NCBI GenBank assembly: GCA_012295275.1
Contig: CM022668.1
Span: forward strand, 1,263,637 to 1,327,636
Reading direction: 5' to 3'
DNA length: 64,000 nt
Source of the DNA: Chrysomallon squamiferum
Taxonomy: Eukaryota > Mollusca > Gastropoda > Neomphalida > Peltospiridae
Made by a program: the position numbers and the translations under genes. The stretch's first letter is position 1. Every line of letters begins with the position of its first letter. Positions 50,711 through 62,903 of this stretch are shown here, one piece after another. A model generated the notes under the pieces. It was not told where the DNA came from. It did not search any database and was given only the letters and a program-made list of their open reading frames with translations.

Positions 50711-51706
50711 ATACTACTACTACTACTACTACTAATAATAATAATAATATTGTGTTTTTCCATAATTTGTGTAGTTCAGCTTCAAACCGAATATAACACA
50801 CACACACACGCACTCATACATTGACACATGCAATATTAAAACGATTAAAAATAATTAATGACCAGTAGAGTTTATATCTGTTTATTTACATATCATTTCT
50901 TGTATATTAGTCCATTTCATTATATATTACCCATTTATACAGTTTGAGTATACAGAAATTGTTATAATAAAAGTAATCTAGAATATGGAAGACTTGGATT
51001 GCACCTGTGAGAATTAATATTCCTTAACAAAAAACAAACATACAAACAAACAAACAAACGAACGAACAAAAAACAAAACAAAACAAAAAAACATCGTTAC
51101 ATTATAAATGCATTAAATATATCTTGTAAGATGACATATTTCGTCATGAAGTATATTCATTATGATGCTGAAATGACAGTCAGTAACACATATTGCTGTA
51201 ATGTCAAGTAATTATCATTAAAACGAATAGTACCTCCATGCATAGATGTTGGACAATATCACATGGGGCCTGTAGACAGTGTGTAAACAGAAATATGTAG
51301 ACAGTGTTGTGTAAACACAAACATGTAAACAGTGTTGTGTAAACAGAGACTAAGTTGTTATGAAAACAATGAGAGATACAGACAATGTTGTATACAAACA
51401 GATTGAGAAAATGTAAACAAACAATGAGGCACATAGACAACGTTTTGTTAAGAAATCAAATGTGTTTGGAGGCAAGGGTAAATATAATCTTATTTCACAA
51501 ATATATAACACATGTACATTATACTGAAGGTCACTTTTCAGTTCATAACAATAATTTATTAAAGCCGCATATTCACACTTTCTTTTCAGTTCACAAACTA
51601 ACTGAATTCAACAATGTGATAAAAACAAGGCAACAGTAAACGCACTGTTTTAAATATAAAATATGAATATCCAGCAGCACGTTTTACGTCTACTTTGGCG
51701 CTGTGA

Positions 51707-53152
51707 TCAGCTCAACAGTTTTTGATGTATGTGTTGTAAGTCTGTCGTTGTTAAAGTCTCGCTATAAAAAATTCTCATGCACATCTCGCGGTCCCGAACA
51801 TCCGTCCAGCCCCCGTAAGGCTGGTCCAGCTTAAAGCGAACTGGGAAATCATGGGCAATGTTAACGTGGTTAGGAAATAAGAATTTCTTGTTTTGCTCTA
51901 ATTTGTTTCTGACTCTTTGCAGAACGTCTGTCGTTTTACACGACTTGTTTTGATGAAAGCCTTTACAGCTACCTAAGTGAAAAACTCGACTGCCTAAAGG
52001 TTTTAGTATTTTCAAGCCTCCTGGTATGCACGTGGCCGTCACGTGCATCAGAGACCAGTCCCAGTTACAGTCATCAAAAAAACAGAACGATTTTGAACAG
52101 TTTTTCAACATTTCCCAGAAGTCTTTGCGGAATGCCATGCCCCTTCCGTTTCCGGCCCACCAGTAATCTTTTTTTGCATCTCCTAATCTGTAGTTGTCGC
52201 GGAAGTAGTCTGTCGACTCCCCCATTACATACATTTTACATTCCGGACACTTTCTTCTGCTTTCACTGTCCAGTTTTTTTAAATAGTCCAGTGTATCCTC
52301 TGCTAAGTAGTAATCATCGTCTAGACGAAATATAATACCTTTATAATTTCGAAGTAATAAACATTCATCAAAAATAAATCGCAGTTTCCACAACCAGTGG
52401 TGTTTAAGTTGGGCGTGCGGCGCTTCTCTGTAATGTCCAAACGGGTCTTGGAATTCCGCGTTGTTACACTTGATGTGTCTCGCTACTGTTTTATCCAAAT
52501 TGCGAGCACAGTCGTTGGGATCGGTCCCAGGAAACTGTTTGCTGTACACCTGAATAGGATACGGGTAAAATATCTGCATATAGGGGCAGAAATCTATCTG
52601 TCTGATCACTTGGAAAACGTCGTCGGAGAAGTAGTCGTGGCTGAAGATGACGAGTGTTTCGTTGATGTGTCTCATTTCACGAAAAGAATCAATCTGCATT
52701 TTCAGCTGGTCCGCGCGGTCATGAACTTGTACTAAAATGACTACACTCTGAGGCGTCAGGCTCAGGCCAAATCTGTCTTCATTGTGAACAAATCCTTTTT
52801 CGTTTAAAATCTCTACTTGTTGTCTGAACTTTTCCACATCTTTCCAGTCGGGAATGAACGGAACAAACTTACCAGCTGCTTTCACTGTCGAGTTCAAAGT
52901 TCTCACGTGATAAACTGTTTCTGTCACTGTTTCTCCACCGACTGTGCTGACTCCACCCTTGTCTGACAGTCTGACGTTGTGGTTGACTGTCTCGACGTGA
53001 ACGTGGTGGCCGTCTCGGTGAACGCGCGGAGACAGTTTGTTCTCGCTGTTCCAAAGAGCCGATGATGTGTAGATCCGCAACTTCAGTCCAGCAAAAACCA
53101 CCATACAGAGGTACAGGACAAACAGCGTCGTTTTCTTCGCCGATAACCTCAT
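51707..53152 (-). CDS. MGAT2: MGAT2-like N-acetylglucosaminyltransferase II, intronless
   Basis: Alpha-1,6-mannosyl-glycoprotein 2-beta-N-acetylglucosaminyltransferase (GnT-II) of the Golgi, which adds GlcNAc to the second arm of N-glycans so that complex glycans can form. 481 aa from the first ATG (MRLSAKKTTLF); the frame extends upstream only through GTG, so 53152 is the start. Residues about 9-28 are a single hydrophobic segment (type II anchor), then a stem. The catalytic domain shows VVILVQVHDRADQL, LVIFSHDYFSDD, DPFGHYREAPHAQLKHHWLW, DDDYYLAED (metal site), FFDDCNWDW, FHLGSCKGFH and GGWTDVRDREMC. Human MGAT2 is also intronless in its coding part and about 447 aa; the extra length here is mostly in the stem. 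The metal-binding triplet is DDD where vertebrate enzymes have EED. Confidence 0.93.
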   Translation of the reverse strand: MRLSAKKTTLFVLYLCMVVFAGLKLRIYTSSALWNSENKLSPRVHRDGHHVHVETVNHNVRLSDKGGVSTVGGETVTETVYHVRTLNSTVKAAGKFVPFIPDWKDVEKFRQQVEILNEKGFVHNEDRFGLSLTPQSVVILVQVHDRADQLKMQIDSFREMRHINETLVIFSHDYFSDDVFQVIRQIDFCPYMQIFYPYPIQVYSKQFPGTDPNDCARNLDKTVARHIKCNNAEFQDPFGHYREAPHAQLKHHWLWKLRFIFDECLLLRNYKGIIFRLDDDYYLAEDTLDYLKKLDSESRRKCPECKMYVMGESTDYFRDNYRLGDAKKDYWWAGNGRGMAFRKDFWEMLKNCSKSFCFFDDCNWDWSLMHVTATCIPGGLKILKPLGSRVFHLGSCKGFHQNKSCKTTDVLQRVRNKLEQNKKFLFPNHVNIAHDFPVRFKLDQPYGGWTDVRDREMCMRIFYSETLTTTDLQHIHQKLLS

Positions 53153-53537
53153 CTTTTCACTAAACACTGTGCGCTATGATCTGTCAAAACGCAGAGTTAC
53201 TTTTCAGTCAGCTTTCACATTTCATCGACGATTTCTTCAAGAAAGGAGCTCACCGACCAGAATAAATCTGTAACAACAAAATATAAAAAAAAATAATAAT
53301 AATAATAATACATTTCGTATTACCTCAAAAGTTACTATTCATTAGAAATCATAATTTATATGCACGTATGCATGCATGCACACATTTCAAAACATTATTT
53401 AAAAAAAAAAAAATGTCCAGCTTCACACGAAACTGAATAACAAAGTTCTTAACCGCTTAACGTATTATTATAAGCCTATTTATGACTGTCTCAACCTTTT
53501 TAATATTAAGCGCATCATTATAGCAACAGGTGAGAAA

Positions 53538-53584
<47 letters not shown>

Positions 53585-53805
53585 AAAGTAAATAAAAAAT
53601 TAAAACATTAAAAAGAAAAAAATGTAAAACGTAATATAATTTTTTATGACTTTAGTTCGGTTAATTAATACTGTAGAAACAATGCTAGCACACACACAAG
53701 ACAATATACAAATCAATAATTTATATATGAAATATGTATGGAAATAGATGAAAGTTCTTTTTCTCTCGCTTTTCTTTTTTTCTGTGTTTTTCTGTCTGCA
53801 TGTGT

Positions 53806-53849
<44 letters not shown>

Positions 53850-55950
53850 AACAAATCCTAATAGACTGAGTAAATATTACCGTAGCAGAAACTGCTTGTA
53901 TTTAAACATGAGAGATGAATGATAACTTTGTTATATAAAAACTAAACTTCTTTTATTCAGATTCGTGTATGATCTGAAATGATTACTGATGTCAAAAAGC
54001 TGGCTATTTCGAATGATACCCAACCATTTTTAAATCCTTGTCAGTTTTTGTTATCGATGATCTCCTGCCCCAACAGATTTTTTTTTTTCATCAGATGATT
54101 TGTTTGTATCATAATATAAAGTTAATATACATTTTAATTATTTTCACTTCTTAATATCATTTATTTATTTACTTTGTGGTAAGAAGGCCAAGTCAAACGT
54201 GCGCCTGTCTCTGTCAGGTGTTTTCTGAGAAGTCGTGTTGTTAATACGTGCATATTGCTGATTTTAGTATTTTACTTTTTATTTTGTTTTTCATGTTATT
54301 TTGGGTAGTTACTGAATGAAACTGTACCAAACTAAGCGATACTTCTGACTCTCTCTGTAAAACACATATGCCTCTTTTTTCTTTTCCCTCCTGAGCTCTT
54401 TCAAAGATGTAAAACCCTGAAGTGAATCGTGAAGTATATGTATTTAACATTACTTTGGAAATCTTTACATAGCATTTTAAAATGTAGTTTTTTTATTCGA
54501 ATAAATAACCTAAATATAATTCGCATACTTTCAGATTATTGATTTTTTGTTTATCCATTATTAGTTTATAACGAAGTTTTGCAATAAATGAACAAAGGTA
54601 AAATATCTGATTGCAACTGACAAAACCACACTTCACTCAACTCTACAAATAAACAACACCCACCATCCTGCTAGCTTGCCAACACGCACATAAAACTATT
54701 AACTCAGTAAAGAAAGATTTTATTTCTTAGTTTTATTAGATAAACCTAAGACATGTGTTATTAGCGGGTGTAACACATCCTAGAGTAATTATGGAAAGTA
54801 GTTTGGCTGTTGCTGGTAATTTCAGAAGGTCCAACCCGAGCCAGCCATCTACTGAGCAGTTGATCCGGACAGTTCACGCTCGCTCTTTGACCTTTACCAC
54901 CAGTGAGCAGAACATAAATTCATTAAAGTACTGTCATTGTGATAATGTGTTAATCTTGAACTTTGGATGTGTTGTTAAGTGATTTATAACAAGCAGTGGT
55001 CTCGTACCAGTTATATTAAATACATTTAGCTGACCCAGAATTTAACGTGTTTACTCACTAACTACAACAACAACGGCATTTGTTATAATAATATAAGTAG
55101 CTGCAGTAGTATTAACAGTGGTAACAGTGGTTACAGTTGTAGTAGTACTAGTAGGTGTAATAACAGCGGAAATATTTAAAATATCAGTAACAATAGTAGG
55201 AAGAGATGTAGAGTTGTAATGTTACTACTCTGTTGTATTAAAAACACGTGTTACAAAGTCTAGAAATACCGGTTCTTAGTTAATTTGTGAGTTGTCATCA
55301 GCTGTGGACACAAATTAATAGAATTAATAAAAAATATACTAAAGTCCAGTTACTGTCGTTAATATTTCACAGATTACTACAATTCAGTGATTAATTTTAG
55401 CTTCCGTTATTTAACATCTGTAACGAACAAGTTTTCTCCTGAATAATGGCGGTATGAAACAAAAATATATTTTGTACACTTTCAAATGTTCAGTTTATAT
55501 CTGAAGACCACTTGACAAATGAAAACAAAAACAAAAACAAAAAACAACAACCCAAAAGCCCAATTATTTTCCTGTTCTGAAAAATCAAGTGTGAATGATA
55601 TGATGCTGATGAAGCAGTGTTTATTTTGAAACCGCCGAGTCTTCACCTCATTTCCCGTGTTTAATTATTTGTTTTGTTATTTCTGTGTTAAGTGAAACGT
55701 TCGTGTCTAATCGTTGCTTTTTACTCCATTTCCGTGAACACGACACAAATATTTGATCTCTGTGATCACTTTTAAAACTTCTCAGTTCTTGGCACCCAGT
55801 TCGTGTTGTGTGGTGAACGAACGAAAAACGAAACTAGACTGAACTCGCATCTTTTTAATTAAATATTTCAAAAAATTACATAATTTTAAATTTGTAATCT
55901 ATTATTAACATAATTATTGAATATTAACGACATCAATTAAATTTGATATA
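53153..55950. other. Intergenic region upstream of MGAT2, no gene seen
   Basis: Contains (AT)n at 53541-53571 and (TG)n-(AG)n at 53808-53850. A 75-codon frame at 54755 shows no domain. MGAT2 promoter elements must lie in the first part but none is distinct enough to call. Confidence 0.5.
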
Positions 55951-55961
55951 GTGTTCAACCC

Positions 55962-56030
55962 GCTTGGTAGTACAAGGTTTAGAATACTCGACTGTCACTC
56001 GAGTGATGAGTGTTCAAATCCCTCCCAAGC
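55962..56030 (+). tRNA. tRNA-Asp-like sequence (anticodon GTC), probably pseudogene or tRNA-derived
   Basis: Folds by eye as a cloverleaf: acceptor GCTTGGT/CCCAAGC (6 of 7 pairs), a weak D arm, a perfect 5-bp anticodon stem CTCGA/TCGAG with loop CTGTCAC, and a T arm GAGTG-TTCAAAT-CCCTC (4 of 5). The B box TGTTCAAATCC is near consensus. It differs from ordinary eukaryotic tRNA-Asp in the acceptor and T stems. Confidence 0.5.
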
Positions 56031-56044
56031 AGTAGCTACAATTT

Positions 56045-56113
56045 GATTGGTAGACTGATGGTTAGAATATCCGGCTTTCACCCGGAAGATATGTGTTCGA
56101 ATCCCGTCCAAGC
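56045..56113 (+). tRNA. tRNA-Glu-like sequence (anticodon TTC), probably pseudogene or tRNA-derived
   Basis: Lies 14 bp after the tRNA-Asp-like sequence and shares its acceptor 3' end (CCAAGC) and T arm. The anticodon stem TCCGG/CCGGA is perfect, with loop CTTTCAC. The A box TAGACTGATGG and B box TGTTCGAATCC match RNA polymerase III consensus. The D stem pairs badly. Confidence 0.5.
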
Positions 56114-56289
56114 AAAAAACCTTTATTTATATTTTAATAGGAAAAAAAAATGTACATTACAAAAAAAAAAAACCTTTATTTATAATTTATTACATCTACT
56201 GAAATAATTATATTTAGATTATAACGACGTTATAAAATTTCCTGATTATTTGTATAAATAGGGATCAGAATTTCGTTATTACATCAGAA

Positions 56290-57370
56290 TAACAATAGCA
56301 TATAGAAAATAAAACTACTGAATGTGTTCAAGTGAACTATATGAAATTATCGAACATTTATCTAACGAAGAAGCTTTTACCATTTTTGAAGAATTAGTAA
56401 GTAAAGAAACAAAATTTAAAAGTGTTGAAACAGCAATCTGTATTGAAATTAAAGTCGTCAAAGATTCAATCAAAAACAAAACACATCATATTATTAAATA
56501 CTTACGTTCATCATTATTGTGAAATATTCAACAATACTGAAGAAGAAAATGATAATTACTGTTATATAAAAAACATTTTAAAAGATCACATAATTTATAT
56601 AAGTGGAAAAAACGGTTATATTCGTTATTACGATATTGTAGAAACAAGAAGTAACATTGAAATATCTAAATGTCAGCATTTTATATTAACAATTTATCAA
56701 AAGAAAAAGCAAAAGAATATTTGAAATTATCTTACTCTGAATTTGGGAAGTTACATGAAGGAATAAACATTAAAACTCACTAGAAAGTTGATGAATTAAC
56801 ATTTTGGAAAGAAGAAGTTAATGTGAAACTACAATTTATTTCTGACGAAGATGAAACTATAAAAAGGCAAGAAGAATTTGTAAATATGTAGGAGGAAGAT
56901 CAGACAAGAAAGCAATTGAAAAAGAGAGAAGCAGAATCAACTATTATCTATTTCAGTAAGAATTTGATTATACTAAATAAGAAACGACAATTAATTGATA
57001 CATTTTGGAATTACATATATAGTAAAGTGTGAAATATAACTCAATAGGCAGTGTTGATACAACTGTAACAGCTCGTAGAAATCAGCTGTGTGATAAATGT
57101 ACTGACGTTAATCGCTATTCCACTTTATATCATGAAAATGTTGTATTACTACATAATATAAAATGTAAGTGTGGAAAAGAATCGCAATGGACTGAAGATG
57201 ACAAAGCTACGATAAATATATTATAATAAAAGATTACGACGATACAATAGGAAAATAACTGAAGATGCAGACTGGATTGAAAAGATTCAACGACATATTT
57301 ATTATCTAAGACGATTAAGAAGAACTTTAATATTGACTGGTTTAAAATAAAATATAATATTCATTATGGC
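56290..57370 (+). pseudogene. Decayed A-rich coding-like block of unknown origin
   Basis: Several short open segments in different frames, each with codon-like composition rich in Lys, Glu, Ile and Asn, are separated by stops and apparent frame changes: about 56322-56520, 56520-56722, 56672-57030 and 57030-57350. One segment has a C-x2-C and a CKCGKESQW motif, possibly a zinc ribbon or knuckle. No family is recognised. Neighbouring intergenic DNA does not look like this. With the two tRNA-like sequences just upstream it could be the remains of an inserted element, but the source is not identifiable by eye. Confidence 0.35.
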
Positions 57371-58353
57371 TGTCATTATATGGAACGGAGCCGATCGTTT
57401 TTATAAAACGTTTTGAAGATGTCAACTGAAGACGCGTTCGTGAGATGGAAAGTGTGGATGGATCGAGCTGGTTTTTTGAAAATTTCTATATAGAATTAAA
57501 AATAAAAGATGACTATGTAAAGTTCGAGAATTATATTGTTGTAATTAACACTGGTTTCACAAAGAACAGATTACAGTCACCAGTTGTCAACTATACTCTC
57601 CTACAAGTTCTATAACACACATCTACAAAAGTGTTTTTAATACAGGACTGCGCGGAACGTTCTTACTGTTCATAAAACACCTCAAGTTTATTTTATACTT
57701 GGTGTTATTAGTCAGTTTTGAAATCTTCTGTCATTTGCTATACAGAAACATTTTCAAAAGCTTTGAGATCAGACTTCCTGGTTTATAACCTGACGATGTA
57801 CAGGTAAAACTTGGATCTTTCAAGCGATACAATTAAACAGAATTAGAAACTTGCATCAGAAATATAGAGTGTTATTTATAAAATAACACGTGTTTGTAAA
57901 GAGTCTTTGTCACGTTTTAACATTCAGGACAATTTATTTTGACTGATTATTCCCCGTCATGACAGGTCAGAAGTGACGTGGTTTGACCCGCCGCGCGAGG
58001 ACTTGTCTCTGAACTCTACTTGGGTCTTCTTGATGTCGGAGCGCAGAGTGAGGGTTCTTTTACTAATGCAGCAGTGCACGATTTCCAAACAGCGTAGCAC
58101 ACTTTTAAACATTTCCATCATGGCATACTAAACTGATTTTCCTTATTACGACAACAGCATCATAATGTTACCACTCGGTGCCATTTTATCTGCCAGGTTC
58201 AAAAAGTGAACTTAAATTTCAAGGCTGATAAAAATTTATATCTGCATAGCGAGTTACTAGCCGCAACATTTAATGTACGCCGCTGTTTTTGTTTTCAAAC
58301 ATTCATACTACACCCAAAGGAAATAAAACATTCAAATACACAGTAACTAGCAG

Positions 58354-58357
<4 letters not shown>

Positions 58358-58410
<53 letters not shown>
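58358..58410. repeat. (AAT)n microsatellite
   Basis: Trinucleotide run in intergenic DNA. Confidence 0.95.
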
Positions 58411-59378
58411 GCAGAATACATTTATAATAATGTAAAACACGTTAATATAAAACAATGAATATAATGCTCTGCTAAAATATACTTTTAATAATTTTAAAAA
58501 TCGTATAAAGAAAAATCCTATCAATATATTGCGGAATTCTTATTTAATTTTTGTAAGGAAAAAAAATCCGGTTTATTGACAAATGGCATAAACATAAATA
58601 CTTAATTACTACAGAAATAACTGATAATTAAAGTAACATCGATGTTTATAATAATAATTAACATGTAATATGCTTTGTTATTAAATCAATATTTCTGACT
58701 TGCTAAAGTCTAGAGTGGTACCAGTTTCCCCTCATTCTTAAACTGAACAAGAAGAAAAAAATTCGTTACTGATATCACGAATTCCTAGAAACCTGTTTCT
58801 CTGAACTTTATTCTTACCAAGCATACAGTGACCGCGTCATTGTCGTAGGTTGTCGTCGGTGGCTCCTTGCAGCATCAGTGAAACAACACAGAATACGTCC
58901 CGTTTTCAAATAACAGAATCCGTTAAAAGCCGTCTGTTCGCTAATGGCTACCGACGCTTTGTTCATAGCTTGTCTTGAACGATGAAAGTCGGCGGCGGAA
59001 ACTCACTGCAAAGCATGCGCCAATTGAAACGGGAGATTTATGAAAATAATCAGCCTGACCCTGTTTCCTGTGTACTTTGTCCACAAGGACACCGTTACAC
59101 GCGCGTGCTGATAGTGTTAGCGAGTTTCAGAGCAGGGGGGATTAATTACTACTTCACCGTGATTTTTGGAAATATAAACACTCAGCCAAATATTTTATAA
59201 CTATTCACATGAAATTATGTTTGAATGCGCAGTCCTGTATTAAAAACAGAAGAGGGAATACATATTTTTCATACACGATCGCGCAACAAAGGACATTAAT
59301 ATCATTTATTTCGGAACTTAAAAATATGGCATATTTAACATTAAAATTAATAGGTTTACCATTAATAGTAATTTTGTG

Positions 59379-59382
<4 letters not shown>

Positions 59383-59442
<60 letters not shown>
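59383..59442. repeat. (AG)n microsatellite
   Basis: Pure dinucleotide run of about 60 bp in intergenic DNA. Confidence 0.95.
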
Positions 59443-59443
<1 letters not shown>

Positions 59444-60329
59444 AAAAAAAAAATAAAAATAAGAAGACATCTGCAAAACAAAGTAAATGAAAGTATTAGA
59501 AGATAAATTATTTATTAATCTAACATTTCAAGATCGATATTGTCTGTTTGTTCCTCTATGCATTTTTGAATATCATTTATATTGTTATTTTTGTTTAAAG
59601 AAACAGCGAACGTAAAATTCTGTTGACATATGTTAACTGTGTTTATTCACGCCTGAGTTAAAACGCTGTGTTTCATCATGATGACATTCTGATGTGAAGT
59701 ATCACAGGAAGGATTTTACTGAACAAACTTGCTTTGTGATGATCCCAGAGCTCCAGATACACGTATTACGAGATGCATCAAAGATAACAGTAAACCTAAC
59801 ACATATAAAATAATTAGAAAATAAATTCTGCATAATAGCTTATACAAATTAACCAGGACACGCTTCAAGGATCATATGTTATGAATTTATTTGTAACAGA
59901 GTAATACACAAACAAGATTAATCAGTCAAATTAAATCTTTGTCAAGTTTGTGTTCCGAGTTATGCAAATAAGGGTCAGTGTGTTTCTGTTTTGAAGAAGA
60001 CATTACTGTTCATAGTTTAAACGATGATAATATCAGTTGTGTGTGCGTGTGTGTGTGTGTGCGTGCATGTGTGCTCGTGCTCATTAAATAAATAAATTAA
60101 TAATAAATATTAATTTAAAATGATTCAACAACTGATATTAATATTTCTAATACTAGAACTACACAGCAAAACGAGTATGTATACAAAAATTTCTCCACTT
60201 TATAGTTCATTATTAAATTTAAAATAATTATTAATTTATAGAGAGAAGGGAAATGGAACTGTGCCAGTAGTATAATTCATACTTTGTGAAATGTAAATAT
60301 ATACTACTTCATACTGATAGCTGTAAACG

Positions 60330-60330
<1 letters not shown>

Positions 60331-60377
<47 letters not shown>
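60331..60377. repeat. (GT)n microsatellite
   Basis: Pure dinucleotide run of about 47 bp in intergenic DNA. Confidence 0.95.
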
Positions 60378-60378
<1 letters not shown>

Positions 60379-60689
60379 ATACAGACAGGTTAACTATACA
60401 AATACTTCAAACAATAACAACTAGCACATAATGATGTTATTTTGTCAAACTTTATATTGCAGTGAAATGTTTTAAAATGAAACTAATAATTATAAATTAT
60501 AAAATAAAAACAACGAAAAAATTGTATCATACCATTAGGTAAGTTTTTAATTAAAAAAAACCATGAAGTCATTTATAGTTTTTAACTAACATTTATATTT
60601 GTTATATTTATTCAAATATTACATTGATTGTATATATTTTTGTAACTTTTTGTTGTTGTTATTTTATCATTAATTATATGGTTGCGTTT

Positions 60690-61466
60690 ATATTTGAGTT
60701 ATGTTGTTATATTTATGTTTGAGTTATGTTGTTATATTTATGTTTGAGTTATGTTATTATATTTTTTTAGTTATGTCCTTAGTTATATTTAAATGATTTT
60801 GTTATATTTATTTTTGAATTATATTGTTATATATGTTTGAGTTATATTTATGTCAGTGTTATGTTATGTTTATGTCAGAGTTATGTTATATTTATGTCAG
60901 AGTTATGTTATATTTATGTCAGTTATGTTATATTTATGTCAGAGTTATGTTATATTTATGTCAGTTATGTTATATTTATGTCAGAGTTATGTTATATTTA
61001 TGTCAGAGCTATGTTATATTTATATCAGTTATGTTATATTTTATGTCAGAGGTATATTATATTTATGTCAGAGTTATGTTATATTTATATCAGTTATGTT
61101 ATATTTATGTCAGAGGTATATTATATTTATGTCAGAGTTATGATATATTTATGTCAGAGTTATGTTATATTTATGTCAGAGTTATGATATATTTATGTCA
61201 GAGTTATGTTATATTTATGTCAGAGTTATGTTATATTTATATCAGAGTTATGTTATATTTATGTCAAAGTTATGCTATATTTATGTCAGTTATGTTATAT
61301 TTATGTCAGAGTTATGTTATATTTATGTCAGAGTTATGTTATGTTTATGTCAGAGTTATGTTATGTTTATGTCAGAGGTATGTTATATTTATGTCAGAGG
61401 TATGTTATATTTATATCAGTTATGTTATATTTATGTCAGAGTTATGTTATGTTTATGTCAGTTATT
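60690..61466. repeat. 22-bp minisatellite (about 28 units) with diverged leader
   Basis: The unit GTTATGTTATATTTATGTCA plus GA varies in length (20 or 22 bp) and at a few sites. A related TTTGAGTTATGTTGTTATAT-type repeat precedes it from about 60690. The array ends about 13 bp before the stop codon of the ShKT gene on the other strand, so it would lie in that gene's 3' UTR or just past it. The long + strand frames are repeat artefacts. Confidence 0.92.
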
Positions 61467-61478
61467 TTATTACAAAGT

Positions 61479-62488
61479 TCAAGAGCACACAGAACATGAT
61501 CGCCTGCAGCTAGTCAGCATGTAGTTGGGGTTGACCTGACATTCACCACGTTGTGCCCACGTGGCACACATGAAGTGGTTATCAAAACACGACAGATCCG
61601 CTGAAACAAACAGAAAAGCTAAAATATTTACTAGTGAATTGTATTCGATTGTAGTTTATTATTTATTTGTTTTTGGTATGCAAATTAGTATAATTTAATT
61701 TAATTTGATAATGTAACATGAATCATTTAAAAATAATATTTATTATTAATTTATTTATTTAATGAGCATGAGCACTCATGCACACACACGCACACGCACA
61801 CACACACAACTGAAAAAAGTATTATTTACTGTTTGTACTGCAAGCATCGCACGACAGTCTGCACGAACTGAGCATGTACGCAGGGTTGGATTCACATTCT
61901 CCCGTCTGAGCCCACGACACGCAGTTTCTGTTACTGTCCGCACACACAGACGTCTGTGTGCCAGATGCTGCGGAATTTACAGCTGTGAAAATATAATTAA
62001 CTTCTTTACTACTTAAAGACAGTACGTGAGATAATTAAATAAAGCAATTAAAACATAACGTTTTATTATGAACAAAAATTTATATCATAATTTAAGAAAA
62101 ATAAAAGGAGAGAACATCTGCTGCAAATCAGTGACAAAGAAGAACTCACAGTCAGAACAGCGGTTACACGCTCGTCGACAGGTTGTCGTCATGAACGTCG
62201 AGTAGGCGCGGTTGTTACAGTAGTTTCGTCTCGACCAGTAACCACAGTAACCGTTCAGATCTTTACACGCTCGCGATCCTGAATGTTACACATACCACGT
62301 GATTAATAACGTTACCATACAGTTAATCGTAACCAAGTTTACATTTCACTTCTAAAGTTGTTTATCGTCTTCATTATTATTATTATTATCATCATTATAT
62401 CATCATCATTATTATCATTATCATTATCATTACCATCAACATCATCATCATCATAATCATCATTATTATCATTATATCATCATCATCA

Positions 62489-62540
<52 letters not shown>

Positions 62541-62844
62541 TGCTTTCCTCGCAAGCATGACGGGTTTGAAATAAATAATTTTTGCTAAAACTCTTCCAAA
62601 CAAAGCCTTGCTCTTTTCTCATTCTTAATTATCTTGCCCAAGGGAAAATTCTAAAACTGACATCACAATGTAGACATTTTTCTTATCGCTGGGCGAGACA
62701 GGTTTAAGAAAAAGTGAAAAAATAAAAATAGCTTGACTCACAAAACTACGATGTTAATACAGCATTTCTTTTTAAATCACTATTGATTTTAAAAAGTTTG
62801 AAAATATAAAATATTGGTCTGGAATCTCTTCAAATTATTTCAAA

Positions 62845-62903
<59 letters not shown>

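Larger units (their letters stand above)
57371..60690. other. Intergenic region, no gene seen
   Basis: Short stretches of higher GC near 57960-58100 and 58800-59110, the latter with a 72-codon frame on + that has no recognisable domain. Otherwise AT-rich with microsatellites. Confidence 0.45.

Noticed and set aside
53153-53167. Longer MGAT2 start five codons upstream
   Set aside because: The first codon there is GTG, not ATG; the first ATG is at 53152 and directly precedes the membrane anchor.
54755-54982. 75-codon + frame upstream of MGAT2
   Set aside because: No recognisable domain, no splice context and composition close to background; kept only as part of the intergenic description.
60824-61524. 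229-codon + frame of repeated Tyr-Ile-Tyr-Val units
   Set aside because: Entirely a product of the 22-bp minisatellite, open in three frames at once, and it runs over the ShKT gene stop on the other strand.
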